15,542 nt of DNA from JALRBM01 sp966186595. Its GTDB lineage: Bacteria; Patescibacteriota; Saccharimonadia; Saccharimonadales; Saccharimonadaceae. Both the position numbers and the translations under genes were made by a program. Positions 1-6,887 of the stretch are shown here, piece by piece. Location: positions 1 through 15,542 of the forward strand of contig CBIFWO010000019.1 in assembly GCA_966186595.1 (NCBI GenBank), read 5' to 3'. Position 1 is the stretch's first letter, and each line of letters opens with the position of its first letter. A model generated the notes under the pieces. That model did no database searches, was not told where the DNA came from, and worked only from the letters and a program-made list of their open reading frames with translations.

Positions 1-181
1 GGTATGATACTTGATGTTCTTTTTTTGCATAAAAATTAATGTAAGTTATATGTTAGAGAATAATTTGATCAATTAATAGTATAAATTGATTGCATAATTA
101 TACATAAAAAATGCAAATTTTGTAACCAACTATAACACATTTCTTCTTGTTTGAGATGTTCCACCTCCGTAACATTAGAGT
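1..181. other. AT-rich stretch without a gene
   Basis: No convincing coding sequence is present on either strand, and all frames are short. The stretch is very AT-rich and contains a 7-bp inverted repeat (ATCAATT at 68-74 with AATTGAT at 84-90) and a possible -10 hexamer TATAAC at 131-136 with no clear -35. It may hold the promoter of the next gene or the decayed 5' part of a longer fibre-type gene. Confidence 0.5.
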
Positions 182-574
182 ATGAGCAAAAAGATAGATC
201 CCACTCATTCGGCAGCACAGTCCAACATTGTTTTTCTGCAGGAGATGCCAAATGGCGGTGGGTCCGACCTCACGCTGAAAGAGGACATAGTGGACTTGCC
301 AAATGTACTGGAGCAAGTCCTTGCGCTGCGTCCCGTGACATGGAGCTGGAAGGACAAGTCCCTGGGTAATACTCGCAAGTATGGATTTATCGCCCAAGAG
401 GTCGAGAAGATCATGCCTGATTTGGTATACAAAGACACCTGGATTGATGGGACCGAACGGAAATTTATTTCAACAAAAGAGCTACTACCATATCTAACAG
501 CAGCCATCAAAGAACAACAAAGACAAATTGATGAATTAAAAACTCGAATAACCTCTCTGGAGACTAATCGATAA
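182..574 (+). CDS. Peptidase S74-type intramolecular chaperone domain protein (orphan C-terminal domain)
   Basis: The 130-aa product matches the C-terminal auto-cleaving chaperone domain (peptidase S74) found at the end of phage tail spikes, endosialidases and some bacterial surface fibres. There it helps the fibre trimerise and then cuts itself off. GSDxxLKED at residues 27-35 fits the SDxRLKE signature, with Ser28 and Lys33 as the likely catalytic pair. ALRPVTWSWK (48-57), GFIAQEVEKIMPDLV (68-82) and a C-terminal heptad-like helix (about 98-128) follow in family order. A TAG stop at 176-178 lies just upstream in frame, so the ORF cannot extend. The beta-structured fibre that normally precedes this domain is missing, and the start has no clear Shine-Dalgarno. 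It could be the remnant of a truncated fibre gene, or a stand-alone domain as seen in some reduced genomes. The domain call is firm; intactness is not. Confidence 0.75.
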   Translation: MSKKIDPTHSAAQSNIVFLQEMPNGGGSDLTLKEDIVDLPNVLEQVLALRPVTWSWKDKSLGNTRKYGFIAQEVEKIMPDLVYKDTWIDGTERKFISTKELLPYLTAAIKEQQRQIDELKTRITSLETNR

Positions 575-661
575 ACGAAGATATTGCCGCTTTTTTACAA
601 AACATTCATGATTAGGTCGCCTAAAATAAAAATATGACCAACAAACAAAAGGAGATCAATC

Positions 662-1807
662 ATGGCCATAAAACCATTCACAATCAACATTAGACAAAGC
701 CAGATCGAAGATTTACACGAGCGTCTGGAAAAGACAATCATGCCGAGCGAGATCAAAGGCGCCGGTTGGAATTATGGTCCAACAACTGAACATGTCGGTG
801 GAATTATAAAACACATTCTCCGCAAATATGACTGGAAGAAGCATGAAGCCGAGCTTAACAAATACCCTCAGTTCACTACCGAAATCGATGGTCAAAATAT
901 TCACTTTCTTCATATCAAATCTAGGGAAAAGAATGCAACCCCGCTCATGCTCATCCACGGCTGGCCGGGATCTTTCGTTGAGTTTCTCGGTGTCATCGAA
1001 CCACTGACTAATCCAACAAAGTATGGCGGCAAAGTAGAAGATGCTTTCCATCTTGTCATTCCATCAATGCCAGGCTTTGGTTTTTCCGGCCCTACTCATG
1101 AGGCTGGCTGGACAACCGATCGCACCGCGGCAGCCTTCAATAATTTGATGGCACAGCTCGGATATGACACATATGGAGTACAGGGTGGCGATGCCGGTGC
1201 GGTCGTGGCACCCTCGATGGCACGTCAGGCTCCAAAAAATGTCATCGGCGTTCATCTTAACGCAGCAACGATGGGCTTTATTCCAATGGGCCCGGTTGAT
1301 GAAAAAGAAATCGCAACCATGACCGACAACGAAAAAGTGCGTATGCAGCGAATGCAGAAATTCATGAGCGAACGTTTTGCTTTCAACATGCTCCACTCGA
1401 CCAGGCCGCAGTCACTTGCATTCGGCATTTCGGACTCGCCCGCTGGATTAATCGCATGGATGAGTGAATTGTTTACCGAATTTGGTGACAAGCCAGACAT
1501 GATTGAAAAGGAAGCATTCATCACCAACTTTATGGTCTACTGGTTTAGTGGCACTGCAGCATCATCCATTCGTTTTTACTACGAAGATATGCACGATCCA
1601 AATGCCTGGACGCCAAAAGAAAATTCGGGCGTACCGACAGGAGTTGCCGTTTTCCAGCAGGCCGACATAGCGATTCGCCGCTTTGGCGAACAGGGTAACA
1701 ACATCGTTCGCTGGACGGAATACGAAAAAGGAAACCACTTCGCCGCGATGGAAGTACCCGAGACTATCATCACCGACGTACGCGCTTTTTTCGCAAACAT
1801 TCGCTAA
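662..1807 (+). CDS. Epoxide hydrolase (alpha/beta hydrolase with EHN N-terminal domain)
   Basis: This 381-aa protein probably converts epoxides to diols in the cytoplasm and has the usual length of microsomal-type bacterial epoxide hydrolases. The N-terminal EHN region spans about residues 3-110. HGWPGS (99-104) supplies the oxyanion hole, and the nucleophile elbow GGDAGA (175-180) gives Asp177. The catalytic His is His359 in GNHFAAMEVPE, and Asp335 is a candidate charge-relay acid. Tyrosines in YWFSGTAASSIRFYYE (293-308) are candidates for the lid residues that activate the epoxide. The alanine after the nucleophile is commonly Trp in relatives, a mild variation. The start is fixed by a strong AAGGAG at 649-654, 7 nt before the ATG. 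An intrinsic terminator follows, so it is monocistronic. It may act in xenobiotic or lipid-epoxide detoxification; the substrate is unknown. Confidence 0.92.
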   Translation: MAIKPFTINIRQSQIEDLHERLEKTIMPSEIKGAGWNYGPTTEHVGGIIKHILRKYDWKKHEAELNKYPQFTTEIDGQNIHFLHIKSREKNATPLMLIHGWPGSFVEFLGVIEPLTNPTKYGGKVEDAFHLVIPSMPGFGFSGPTHEAGWTTDRTAAAFNNLMAQLGYDTYGVQGGDAGAVVAPSMARQAPKNVIGVHLNAATMGFIPMGPVDEKEIATMTDNEKVRMQRMQKFMSERFAFNMLHSTRPQSLAFGISDSPAGLIAWMSELFTEFGDKPDMIEKEAFITNFMVYWFSGTAASSIRFYYEDMHDPNAWTPKENSGVPTGVAVFQQADIAIRRFGEQGNNIVRWTEYEKGNHFAAMEVPETIITDVRAFFANIR

Positions 1808-1821
1808 TAAAATAAACAACG

Positions 1822-1854
1822 AGAGCCACTCTTAAAAATAGAGTGGCTCTTATT
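1822..1854 (+). terminator. Rho-independent terminator after the epoxide hydrolase gene
   Basis: A perfect stem AGAGCCACTC (1822-1831) pairs with GAGTGGCTCT (1841-1850), with one further T-A pair inside, and is followed by TATTT. The U-tract is short, but position and stem strength fit termination of the upstream gene. The next gene's -10 box starts six bases after this feature. Confidence 0.85.
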
Positions 1855-1859
1855 TGAGC

Positions 1860-1865
1860 TATAAT
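1860..1865 (+). promoter_or_regulatory. -10 box TATAAT for a leaderless transcript
   Basis: The consensus TATAAT ends 7 nt before the ATG at 1873, so transcription should start at or within a base of the start codon. No good -35 hexamer is visible, because the terminator stem occupies that place. The preceding GC (GCTATAAT) is shared with several other -10 boxes of the window. Confidence 0.7.
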
Positions 1866-1872
1866 AGTGGAG

Positions 1873-2475
1873 ATGAAGATTTCTGCTGCCGAAAAAGAGC
1901 TGGCGCGCTTAGACCCAAAAATAGGTGAGTTAATTGCTAGACACGGCTCGCTCCACCACGAACCACGCCAGGATTATTTTGCCTCGCTTGCACGAGCGAT
2001 CATAGGACAGCAAATTTCCGTCAAGGCTGCGGCCAAGATTTTCGGGAGGCTTCAGGAAACTACTCAACTAAAACCAGAGTCGGTCGTAATTCTCACCGAC
2101 GAGCAAATCAAAGCCATCGGCCTCTCATCGCAAAAATCCCGTTACATCAAAGATCTCGCTGCGCATTTCGTAAAAGATTCCGCCGTGCTTAACCACCTCG
2201 AAAGCCTCTCTGATGACCAGATCATCGAGGAGCTCACAAAGGTCAAAGGAATCGGCATCTGGACGGCGCAGATGTTTCTCATGTTCACATTAGTTCGGCT
2301 GGATATTTTTGCACCGGATGATGCTGGTCTCCAACAGGCCATAAAACGCTTATATAGCCTCAAAGAAATTCCAAAGCGTACCGAACTCATGCAATTAGCT
2401 GAGCGCTGGGCACCATATCGAACTGTGGCATGTTGGCATCTGTGGCACATGCTAGATAATGAGCCGGCAAAATAG
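1873..2475 (+). CDS. DNA-3-methyladenine glycosylase II-like (AlkA/HhH-GPD superfamily)
   Basis: The 200-aa product belongs to the HhH-GPD base-excision glycosylases, which flip out and cut alkylated purines from DNA. The helix-hairpin-helix is LTKVKGIGIWTA (121-132), and the catalytic Asp lies in FAPDDAGL, most likely Asp150. ARAIIGQQIS (40-49) is the conserved core helix of the family. At about 200 residues it has the short form common in bacteria, without the extra N-terminal domain of E. coli AlkA. A GTG at 1867 is a possible start two codons earlier, but the TATAAT box ends at 1865, so the leaderless ATG at 1873 is preferred. It is likely transcribed alone from its own promoter. Substrate range (3-methyladenine, 7-methylguanine, hypoxanthine) cannot be read from the sequence. 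Confidence 0.92.
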   Translation: MKISAAEKELARLDPKIGELIARHGSLHHEPRQDYFASLARAIIGQQISVKAAAKIFGRLQETTQLKPESVVILTDEQIKAIGLSSQKSRYIKDLAAHFVKDSAVLNHLESLSDDQIIEELTKVKGIGIWTAQMFLMFTLVRLDIFAPDDAGLQQAIKRLYSLKEIPKRTELMQLAERWAPYRTVACWHLWHMLDNEPAK

Positions 2476-2522
2476 ACCTGGAGCGCAGATGCCCTATTCG
2501 GGTCCAGCCCACCTCCATACTT

Positions 2523-2531
2523 TGCTATACT
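2523..2531 (+). promoter_or_regulatory. Extended -10 promoter TGCTATACT
   Basis: TG at 2523-2524 precedes TATACT at 2526-2531 in the extended -10 arrangement, about 30 nt before the ATG at 2561. No clear -35 is visible. An AAAAGG motif near 2547-2552 could serve as ribosome binding site. Confidence 0.6.
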
Positions 2532-2560
2532 CAAATAGACAACCATAAAAGGTATGAACT

Positions 2561-3865
2561 ATGAATCCTCAAACTTCAAATGAACTTCCAGCCCCAACGC
2601 CACCCACACCGCAACCGGCACCGCCAAAAAATAAAAAGAGGCTCTGGTTAGCCATCGGTGCAGTTGTTGTCCTAATCGCAATTATAAGTGTCGTCGCATT
2701 CCTTCTGAGAGACAATTCCAAAAAAGAAGGTGGGGATCAACCTGCCAAAAATGAAGCTACCGTCATACAATTTGGCACAGAAAAGGACACACCTACCTAC
2801 GTCGGCAACAAGATGTACGACGCCTGCAACCTCATGCCGATCTCTATCTTGAAAGCACACGTTGGAGAATTCGAAGCCAGTCTTAAAAAACTAGGAACTG
2901 ATACACGCCTAAAAGACCCCCTCATGCTAGAACATGGGTACGTAGACCGCACAGTTTCAAATATTCAAGGGAACGATGATAAAGCACGTGAACCCGGCAC
3001 GCTCGTCAGCGAAACAGGAATCGACACTTCGGTACGCGCCGGATCATTCATGAGTATTGGCGATAGCCACTGCCAATACGCCCAGGGAGAAAACTTCAAT
3101 TCCAATCTTGCATCAGTCTATGTCATTCAGCCGCCGCAACCACTCCACCCCAAACTTGTCGCCTACCTTGATGAGATGAAAGCAAAGGGAAGAATGGCGA
3201 TCGAATCGCAGGGTGTTCAGGTCTTTATCGAAGAACCTAAAGAGGGCGATGAGGCTAATATCGCCGTGTTTAGAAAAGGTGATGTCGTTGTCTTCCTAAA
3301 AAGCCTTAACTTTCCATTGATCCAGGCAGCGAGCGAGGAAATCGTGAAGAATTTACAATCTCCCGCCGGTCCGTTAACCGCAACCTACAAAGGCGCCTAC
3401 AGTCAACTAACCGACACCTGTCAGCTATTTACTGCCGATGACTTTCAGCGTGCTCTTGGGAAACCTGCCAGTGCGATTACCACCGAGACACTAGGTCTTA
3501 CCGAGCTCGATCCAAAAACAGCAGCACGCGAATGTACTCGCATTGAAGTCGAGCGCCTGAAGGAAGGGGAGATTAGTAGCACCAACATACGCCTTAGCGA
3601 AAGTCGAACCGAAGACCAAGCCAAAGCGAATCTAAGCGAGCTAAAAAGTGGAAGCGAAACAACCGCAACACCACTAAAGGATCTGGGTGATGAGGCCTAT
3701 ACCATTACCGAAGGATTCACAAAACGACGAAGTATCGTCATCCGAATCAAGAACGTCACACTCACCATTAGAAGTAGCGGCGAAGCAAAAGATAATGATG
3801 AAGCTGCTTTTACCGCGCGAACACTGCCGATTGCTCGCACTGTCGTTGATAAGTACAGCAAATAG
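2561..3865 (+). CDS. Membrane-anchored surface protein with a tandemly duplicated two-cysteine domain
   Basis: No known enzyme is recognised in this 434-aa protein. It has a Pro-rich cytoplasmic N-terminus (1-26), one transmembrane segment (about 28-49) followed by Arg and Lys, and a large external part. The external part reads as two copies of one fold. Copy 1 starts YDACNL (86-91) with Cys89 and has its second Cys in SHCQY (169-173). Copy 2 starts TDTCQLF (284-290) with Cys287 and has its second Cys in RECTRI (323-328). Each copy closes with a strand-rich segment and an amphipathic helix. The spacing suggests one disulphide per copy. The layout recalls DUF3558-type actinobacterial lipoproteins, but that is a resemblance only. 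It has its own promoter and sits upstream of the beta-propeller/sortase pair, which fits a cell-surface role. Confidence 0.88.
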   Translation: MNPQTSNELPAPTPPTPQPAPPKNKKRLWLAIGAVVVLIAIISVVAFLLRDNSKKEGGDQPAKNEATVIQFGTEKDTPTYVGNKMYDACNLMPISILKAHVGEFEASLKKLGTDTRLKDPLMLEHGYVDRTVSNIQGNDDKAREPGTLVSETGIDTSVRAGSFMSIGDSHCQYAQGENFNSNLASVYVIQPPQPLHPKLVAYLDEMKAKGRMAIESQGVQVFIEEPKEGDEANIAVFRKGDVVVFLKSLNFPLIQAASEEIVKNLQSPAGPLTATYKGAYSQLTDTCQLFTADDFQRALGKPASAITTETLGLTELDPKTAARECTRIEVERLKEGEISSTNIRLSESRTEDQAKANLSELKSGSETTATPLKDLGDEAYTITEGFTKRRSIVIRIKNVTLTIRSSGEAKDNDEAAFTARTLPIARTVVDKYSK

Positions 3866-3873
3866 CCAGCCGG

Positions 3874-3901
3874 TTGAAACATAACCAGTACATACTATAG
3901 A
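3874..3901 (+). promoter_or_regulatory. Promoter of the beta-propeller/sortase operon
   Basis: TTGAAA (3874-3879) and TATAGA (3896-3901) are separated by 16 nt. The predicted start near 3908 leaves a leader of about 40 nt that ends in GAGGGATAGG (3935-3944) before the ATG at 3950. Confidence 0.55.
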
Positions 3902-3949
3902 ATGGTAGTTATACACTGCATGTAATTTATTCGTGAGGGATAGGAACAT

Positions 3950-5482
3950 ATGCGTAAAAATGTACAGAAAAAGCTTACAAAAAATCGCTCCCGCCTTGTT
4001 GCTTTATCGATAACGGCCGCTCTTGGGCTAAGTTGTCTTGGGCTGTATGTCAGTCAGCCGGCAAAGGCTGATAGCACGAATGGAAAAATACTCTACGTGG
4101 GGTCGCGTGACCTTGACGGCAATGACGACGAGATCTATGTGATGGATGCCGATGGTGCCAACCAGACAAAAATCACTGACAATACCGATTACGAATACGA
4201 ACCAGCCTGGTCGGCAGACGCTACTAAAGTTGTGTTTACAAGTGACCGAGACGGTGACGAAGAGATCTTTGTTATGGACCTTGACGGTACCAATGAGGTG
4301 AAGCTTACGAATAATTCAAGCGATGACTCCTTTGCTGCTTGGGCACCTGATGACTCCAAGATCCTTTTCACTTCGAACCGAGACGGTAACCAAGAAATCT
4401 ACAGCATGAACACCAATGGGTCGAATCAAACTCGAGTAACAAACAATAGCGCCGATGACTATCTGCCAAGTTGGTCTCCAGATAGCGATCGGGTCGCCTT
4501 TGTCAGCGAGCGTGATAGTGGTGGCGATTCCGATATCTTTACTATGGACCCCGATGGAACCAATCTCCAACAGCTAACCTCAAACTCAGATCCAGATACA
4601 GAACCTGACTGGTCGCCTGATGGCACAAAAATAGCATTCACAGGAGGCGTCATTCCTAATTCGAACATCTTCGTCATGAATGCTGATGGTAGTGGGCAAA
4701 CTGCAATTACCAATGTCACATTTCCTATTAGAAATGATTACCCAAGTTGGTCGGTCGATGGTGCAAAGATAGCCTTCGCTAGCGACAGAGACACCAATGG
4801 CGACGAGATCTACAGCATCAATGCCAACGGCACCGGCGAGGTGCAGCTAACAAATATTGCGCCCGATTTTAATTACAATACCAACCCAGATTGGGGTGGC
4901 ACCGATACCACCGGAGGGGGCGGCGGTCCTAGCGGAGATACAGATTCCGATGGCGTAGATGATGCAGTCGAGGCGGCGGGACCAAATGGCGGTGACGCGA
5001 ATAACGATGGCACTGCCGACAGTATACAAGCAAATGTCACGAGCTTTACTAATTCAATTACTGGCAATCCTGTCACTCTCCAATCTAGCTGTACTTCAAA
5101 CTCCAATGTCAGCCTTGGTGCCGAATCAACGAGCAGTAGTGACATCGCGTTCAACTATCCAATTGGTCTGCTATCCTTCACATCCACATGTGCCAGCCCT
5201 GGCACGACAGCAACCATCACACTATTCTTTTACGATGCAGTTTCTAGCCCCACACTTCGCAAGTTTAATAACATTTCAAACTCTTATCAGACTATCGAAG
5301 GTGCAATGGTTACCGCAACAACAATTGGCGGCAGGAACGTCCTGCGAGTAATATACCAAATCACAGACGGCAGCGTACTTGACTTAGACAGCAGCACAAA
5401 TGGCACTATCATTGACCCGGTCGGTCTAGGCCAAGCCATCATTGGCGCACCTCAGACCGGACTTGGCGGTGGTAGACTTTAG
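3950..5482 (+). CDS. Secreted PD40/TolB-like beta-propeller protein with choice-of-anchor domain and sortase-like tail
   Basis: This 510-aa secreted protein has a basic N-terminus and hydrophobic signal (1-40, likely cut after AKA). About six PD40 repeats (43-316) follow, with recurring units such as WSPDGTKIAF and SDRDGDEEIFVMDLDG. After a Gly-rich hinge comes a DTDSDGVDD/DANNDGTADS segment (330-358) typical of calcium-binding thrombospondin-3-like repeats. A domain ending NGTIIDPVGLGQ (484-495) resembles choice-of-anchor modules. The last residues are GAPQTGLGGGRL, with PQTG at 501-504, resembling an LPXTG-type signal but with no hydrophobic segment or basic tail behind it. The class F sortase gene starts 6 nt downstream, which supports an enzyme-substrate relation. 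The propeller probably binds ligands or proteins at the surface; its partner is unknown. Confidence 0.92.
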   Translation: MRKNVQKKLTKNRSRLVALSITAALGLSCLGLYVSQPAKADSTNGKILYVGSRDLDGNDDEIYVMDADGANQTKITDNTDYEYEPAWSADATKVVFTSDRDGDEEIFVMDLDGTNEVKLTNNSSDDSFAAWAPDDSKILFTSNRDGNQEIYSMNTNGSNQTRVTNNSADDYLPSWSPDSDRVAFVSERDSGGDSDIFTMDPDGTNLQQLTSNSDPDTEPDWSPDGTKIAFTGGVIPNSNIFVMNADGSGQTAITNVTFPIRNDYPSWSVDGAKIAFASDRDTNGDEIYSINANGTGEVQLTNIAPDFNYNTNPDWGGTDTTGGGGGPSGDTDSDGVDDAVEAAGPNGGDANNDGTADSIQANVTSFTNSITGNPVTLQSSCTSNSNVSLGAESTSSSDIAFNYPIGLLSFTSTCASPGTTATITLFFYDAVSSPTLRKFNNISNSYQTIEGAMVTATTIGGRNVLRVIYQITDGSVLDLDSSTNGTIIDPVGLGQAIIGAPQTGLGGGRL

Positions 5483-5488
5483 CAACAA

Positions 5489-6148
5489 ATGCGTCTCAAG
5501 AATCAGCGAAGAATTGTTCGGAAGCTCATCTTAGCTGCCATAGTCGCCCTTGCGATTACTGGCCTATCTGGTTACTTGGCATCAAAATATTCAGGACCAA
5601 CCACGTCACGTTACTCGCCAGATGTCATCACCCACTCCACCGACGTTCCAAACGAAGAACCCGTGGATCTGAAGCCCCTACAAACCGCTCAGGGCAATGA
5701 ACCAGCCCTCCTCCACATTCCTGCCATCAATGTCAATGCGCCTATTCAAAAAGTTGGTATCGATCAACATGGTGAAATCGCCGTGCCAAGTAATATCAAT
5801 CTCACCGGATGGTTCGTCGATGGTGCTATCCCCGGAGAACCAGGCCTGAGCATTATCGATGGACACCTTGATGGCCCAAGCAAAAAAGGCGTCTTCTGGG
5901 ATTTAGCACGATTGAAACCAGGGGATACTCTCACTATCGAGCGCGGAGACAAGAAAATTCTGATCTTCGAGGTCACCTCAACAAAAACCGTTAAAACAAG
6001 CGAGGCGGCAGGTGTCCTATTTTCTCAAGATCCGGCCACTAAAAGCCAGCTCAACCTCATCACCTGCACAGGAACATACGACAAGAGATCACGAAGTTAT
6101 GATCAAAGGATAATAATATCTACCCGGCTCATCAATACAGCACCTTAG
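5489..6148 (+). CDS. Class F sortase
   Basis: The 219-aa membrane-bound transpeptidase would cut surface proteins at a sorting motif and transfer them to an acceptor. It has an N-terminal anchor (about 11-32), a linker to about 70, then the sortase barrel. The catalytic residues are visible: His126 in DGHLDG, Cys193 in LITCTGTYD and Arg207 in YDQRII. The length and the ITCTG.YD signature fit class F, common in actinobacteria and Saccharibacteria. The ATG lies 6 nt after the stop of the propeller gene and has no clear Shine-Dalgarno, so translation is probably coupled. This makes the protein ending in APQTGLGGG its most likely substrate. The only alternative worth considering is a housekeeping role for several surface proteins. 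Confidence 0.93.
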   Translation: MRLKNQRRIVRKLILAAIVALAITGLSGYLASKYSGPTTSRYSPDVITHSTDVPNEEPVDLKPLQTAQGNEPALLHIPAINVNAPIQKVGIDQHGEIAVPSNINLTGWFVDGAIPGEPGLSIIDGHLDGPSKKGVFWDLARLKPGDTLTIERGDKKILIFEVTSTKTVKTSEAAGVLFSQDPATKSQLNLITCTGTYDKRSRSYDQRIIISTRLINTAP

Positions 6149-6281
6149 CGCCCCGTAGTCTCTTTAAATAATCGTACGGCGTGAGCAAATTAGCATAAGC
6201 CTAAGCGCCACCGAAAAGTCCTCCCGATGCATAATGTCGGTCAGGCACATTCCGATTATTCTGTACTGCAAAAATGTAGGC

Positions 6282-6287
6282 TATAAT
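6282..6287 (+). promoter_or_regulatory. -10 box TATAAT for a leaderless transcript
   Basis: TATAAT (preceded by GC) ends 6 nt before the ATG at 6294. This spacing would start the RNA at the start codon and selects that ATG over the in-frame ATG at 6234. No convincing -35 is seen. Confidence 0.7.
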
Positions 6288-6293
6288 TTGCAC

Positions 6294-6830
6294 ATGACAT
6301 CCTACGAATCGGTACGAGAAAAATACAAACCATCCCACATTAAATTCCTCCTGATCGCAGAATCGCCACCACCCGCGCCCGAGATCCAGAGCAGCCGCCA
6401 ATTTTATTACACCGACCGTATTCGAAAAGATGACCGGCTGTTTACTAACACCATCCGTGCACTCTACCCGGAAACAATGGATACGCCAGAATCACAGCTT
6501 GAAGACGCAAAAGAGACATGGCTGCGAAAGTTTCAACGCGATGGCTTTTACATGATTGAAGCTCTCGAGGAATCACAAGTGCACGAAGTAACGAAACAGG
6601 AGCGCAAGGAACTAATCCGCACGAGCATTCCTCAGATCATCAAGCGGGTGAGGAAATTGACCGGCAAGGACACAAAAATCATCCTCATCAAATCCAACGT
6701 TTTCGAGGAGGCAGCCGAGCCACTTCGAGAGGCAGGCTTCGTCGTCCTAAACGAGGAGCTTGTTGACTATCCGGGCCGCTTTAATCAAAAATCGTATCGA
6801 ATCAAACTTGCCCATTACGCAAAAAGCTAA
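6294..6830 (+). CDS. Uncharacterised protein with UDG-like N-terminal motif
   Basis: This 178-aa soluble protein cannot be named with confidence. It opens with a strand and loop FLLIAESPPP (18-27), reminiscent of the GEAPG active-site loop of uracil-DNA glycosylase superfamily members. It continues with RQFYYTDRIRKDDRLFTNTI (35-54) and a FQRDGFYMIEALE segment (about 80-92). A later strand IILIKSNVFE (about 129-138) leads to a C-terminal NEELVDYPGRFNQKSYR region. These blocks fit a Rossmann-like alpha/beta fold and a possible nucleic-acid or nucleotide enzyme, but no catalytic residue can be assigned. The start is chosen from the TATAAT box 6 nt upstream; a start at 6234 would add 20 residues and lie upstream of the promoter. 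Coding status is well supported; function is open. Confidence 0.85.
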   Translation: MTSYESVREKYKPSHIKFLLIAESPPPAPEIQSSRQFYYTDRIRKDDRLFTNTIRALYPETMDTPESQLEDAKETWLRKFQRDGFYMIEALEESQVHEVTKQERKELIRTSIPQIIKRVRKLTGKDTKIILIKSNVFEEAAEPLREAGFVVLNEELVDYPGRFNQKSYRIKLAHYAKS

Positions 6831-6837
6831 CCTGACA

Positions 6838-6846
6838 TGCTATAGT
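6838..6846 (+). promoter_or_regulatory. Extended -10 promoter TGCTATAGT of the P450 gene
   Basis: TG at 6838-6839 followed by TATAGT at 6841-6846 forms an extended -10 element 8 nt after the previous stop codon. No -35 match is found. Transcription should begin near 6853, just before the leader hairpin. Confidence 0.6.
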
Positions 6847-6854
6847 GGTGGCAT

Positions 6855-6870
6855 ACTTGGGTCACCAAGT
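6855..6870 (+). promoter_or_regulatory. 5' leader stem-loop of the P450 gene
   Basis: ACTTGG (6855-6860) and CCAAGT (6865-6870) form a perfect 6-bp stem with a 4-base loop, a few bases after the predicted transcription start and before GGAGG (6879-6883). It may stabilise the mRNA 5' end or be an operator palindrome. Confidence 0.5.
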
Positions 6871-6887
6871 CGTTCATCGGAGGAGCC

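Noticed and set aside
1..181. Minus-strand frames in the AT-rich start of the window
   Set aside because: They run across the S74 gene in antisense or are short, with no ribosome binding site and no recognisable sequence.
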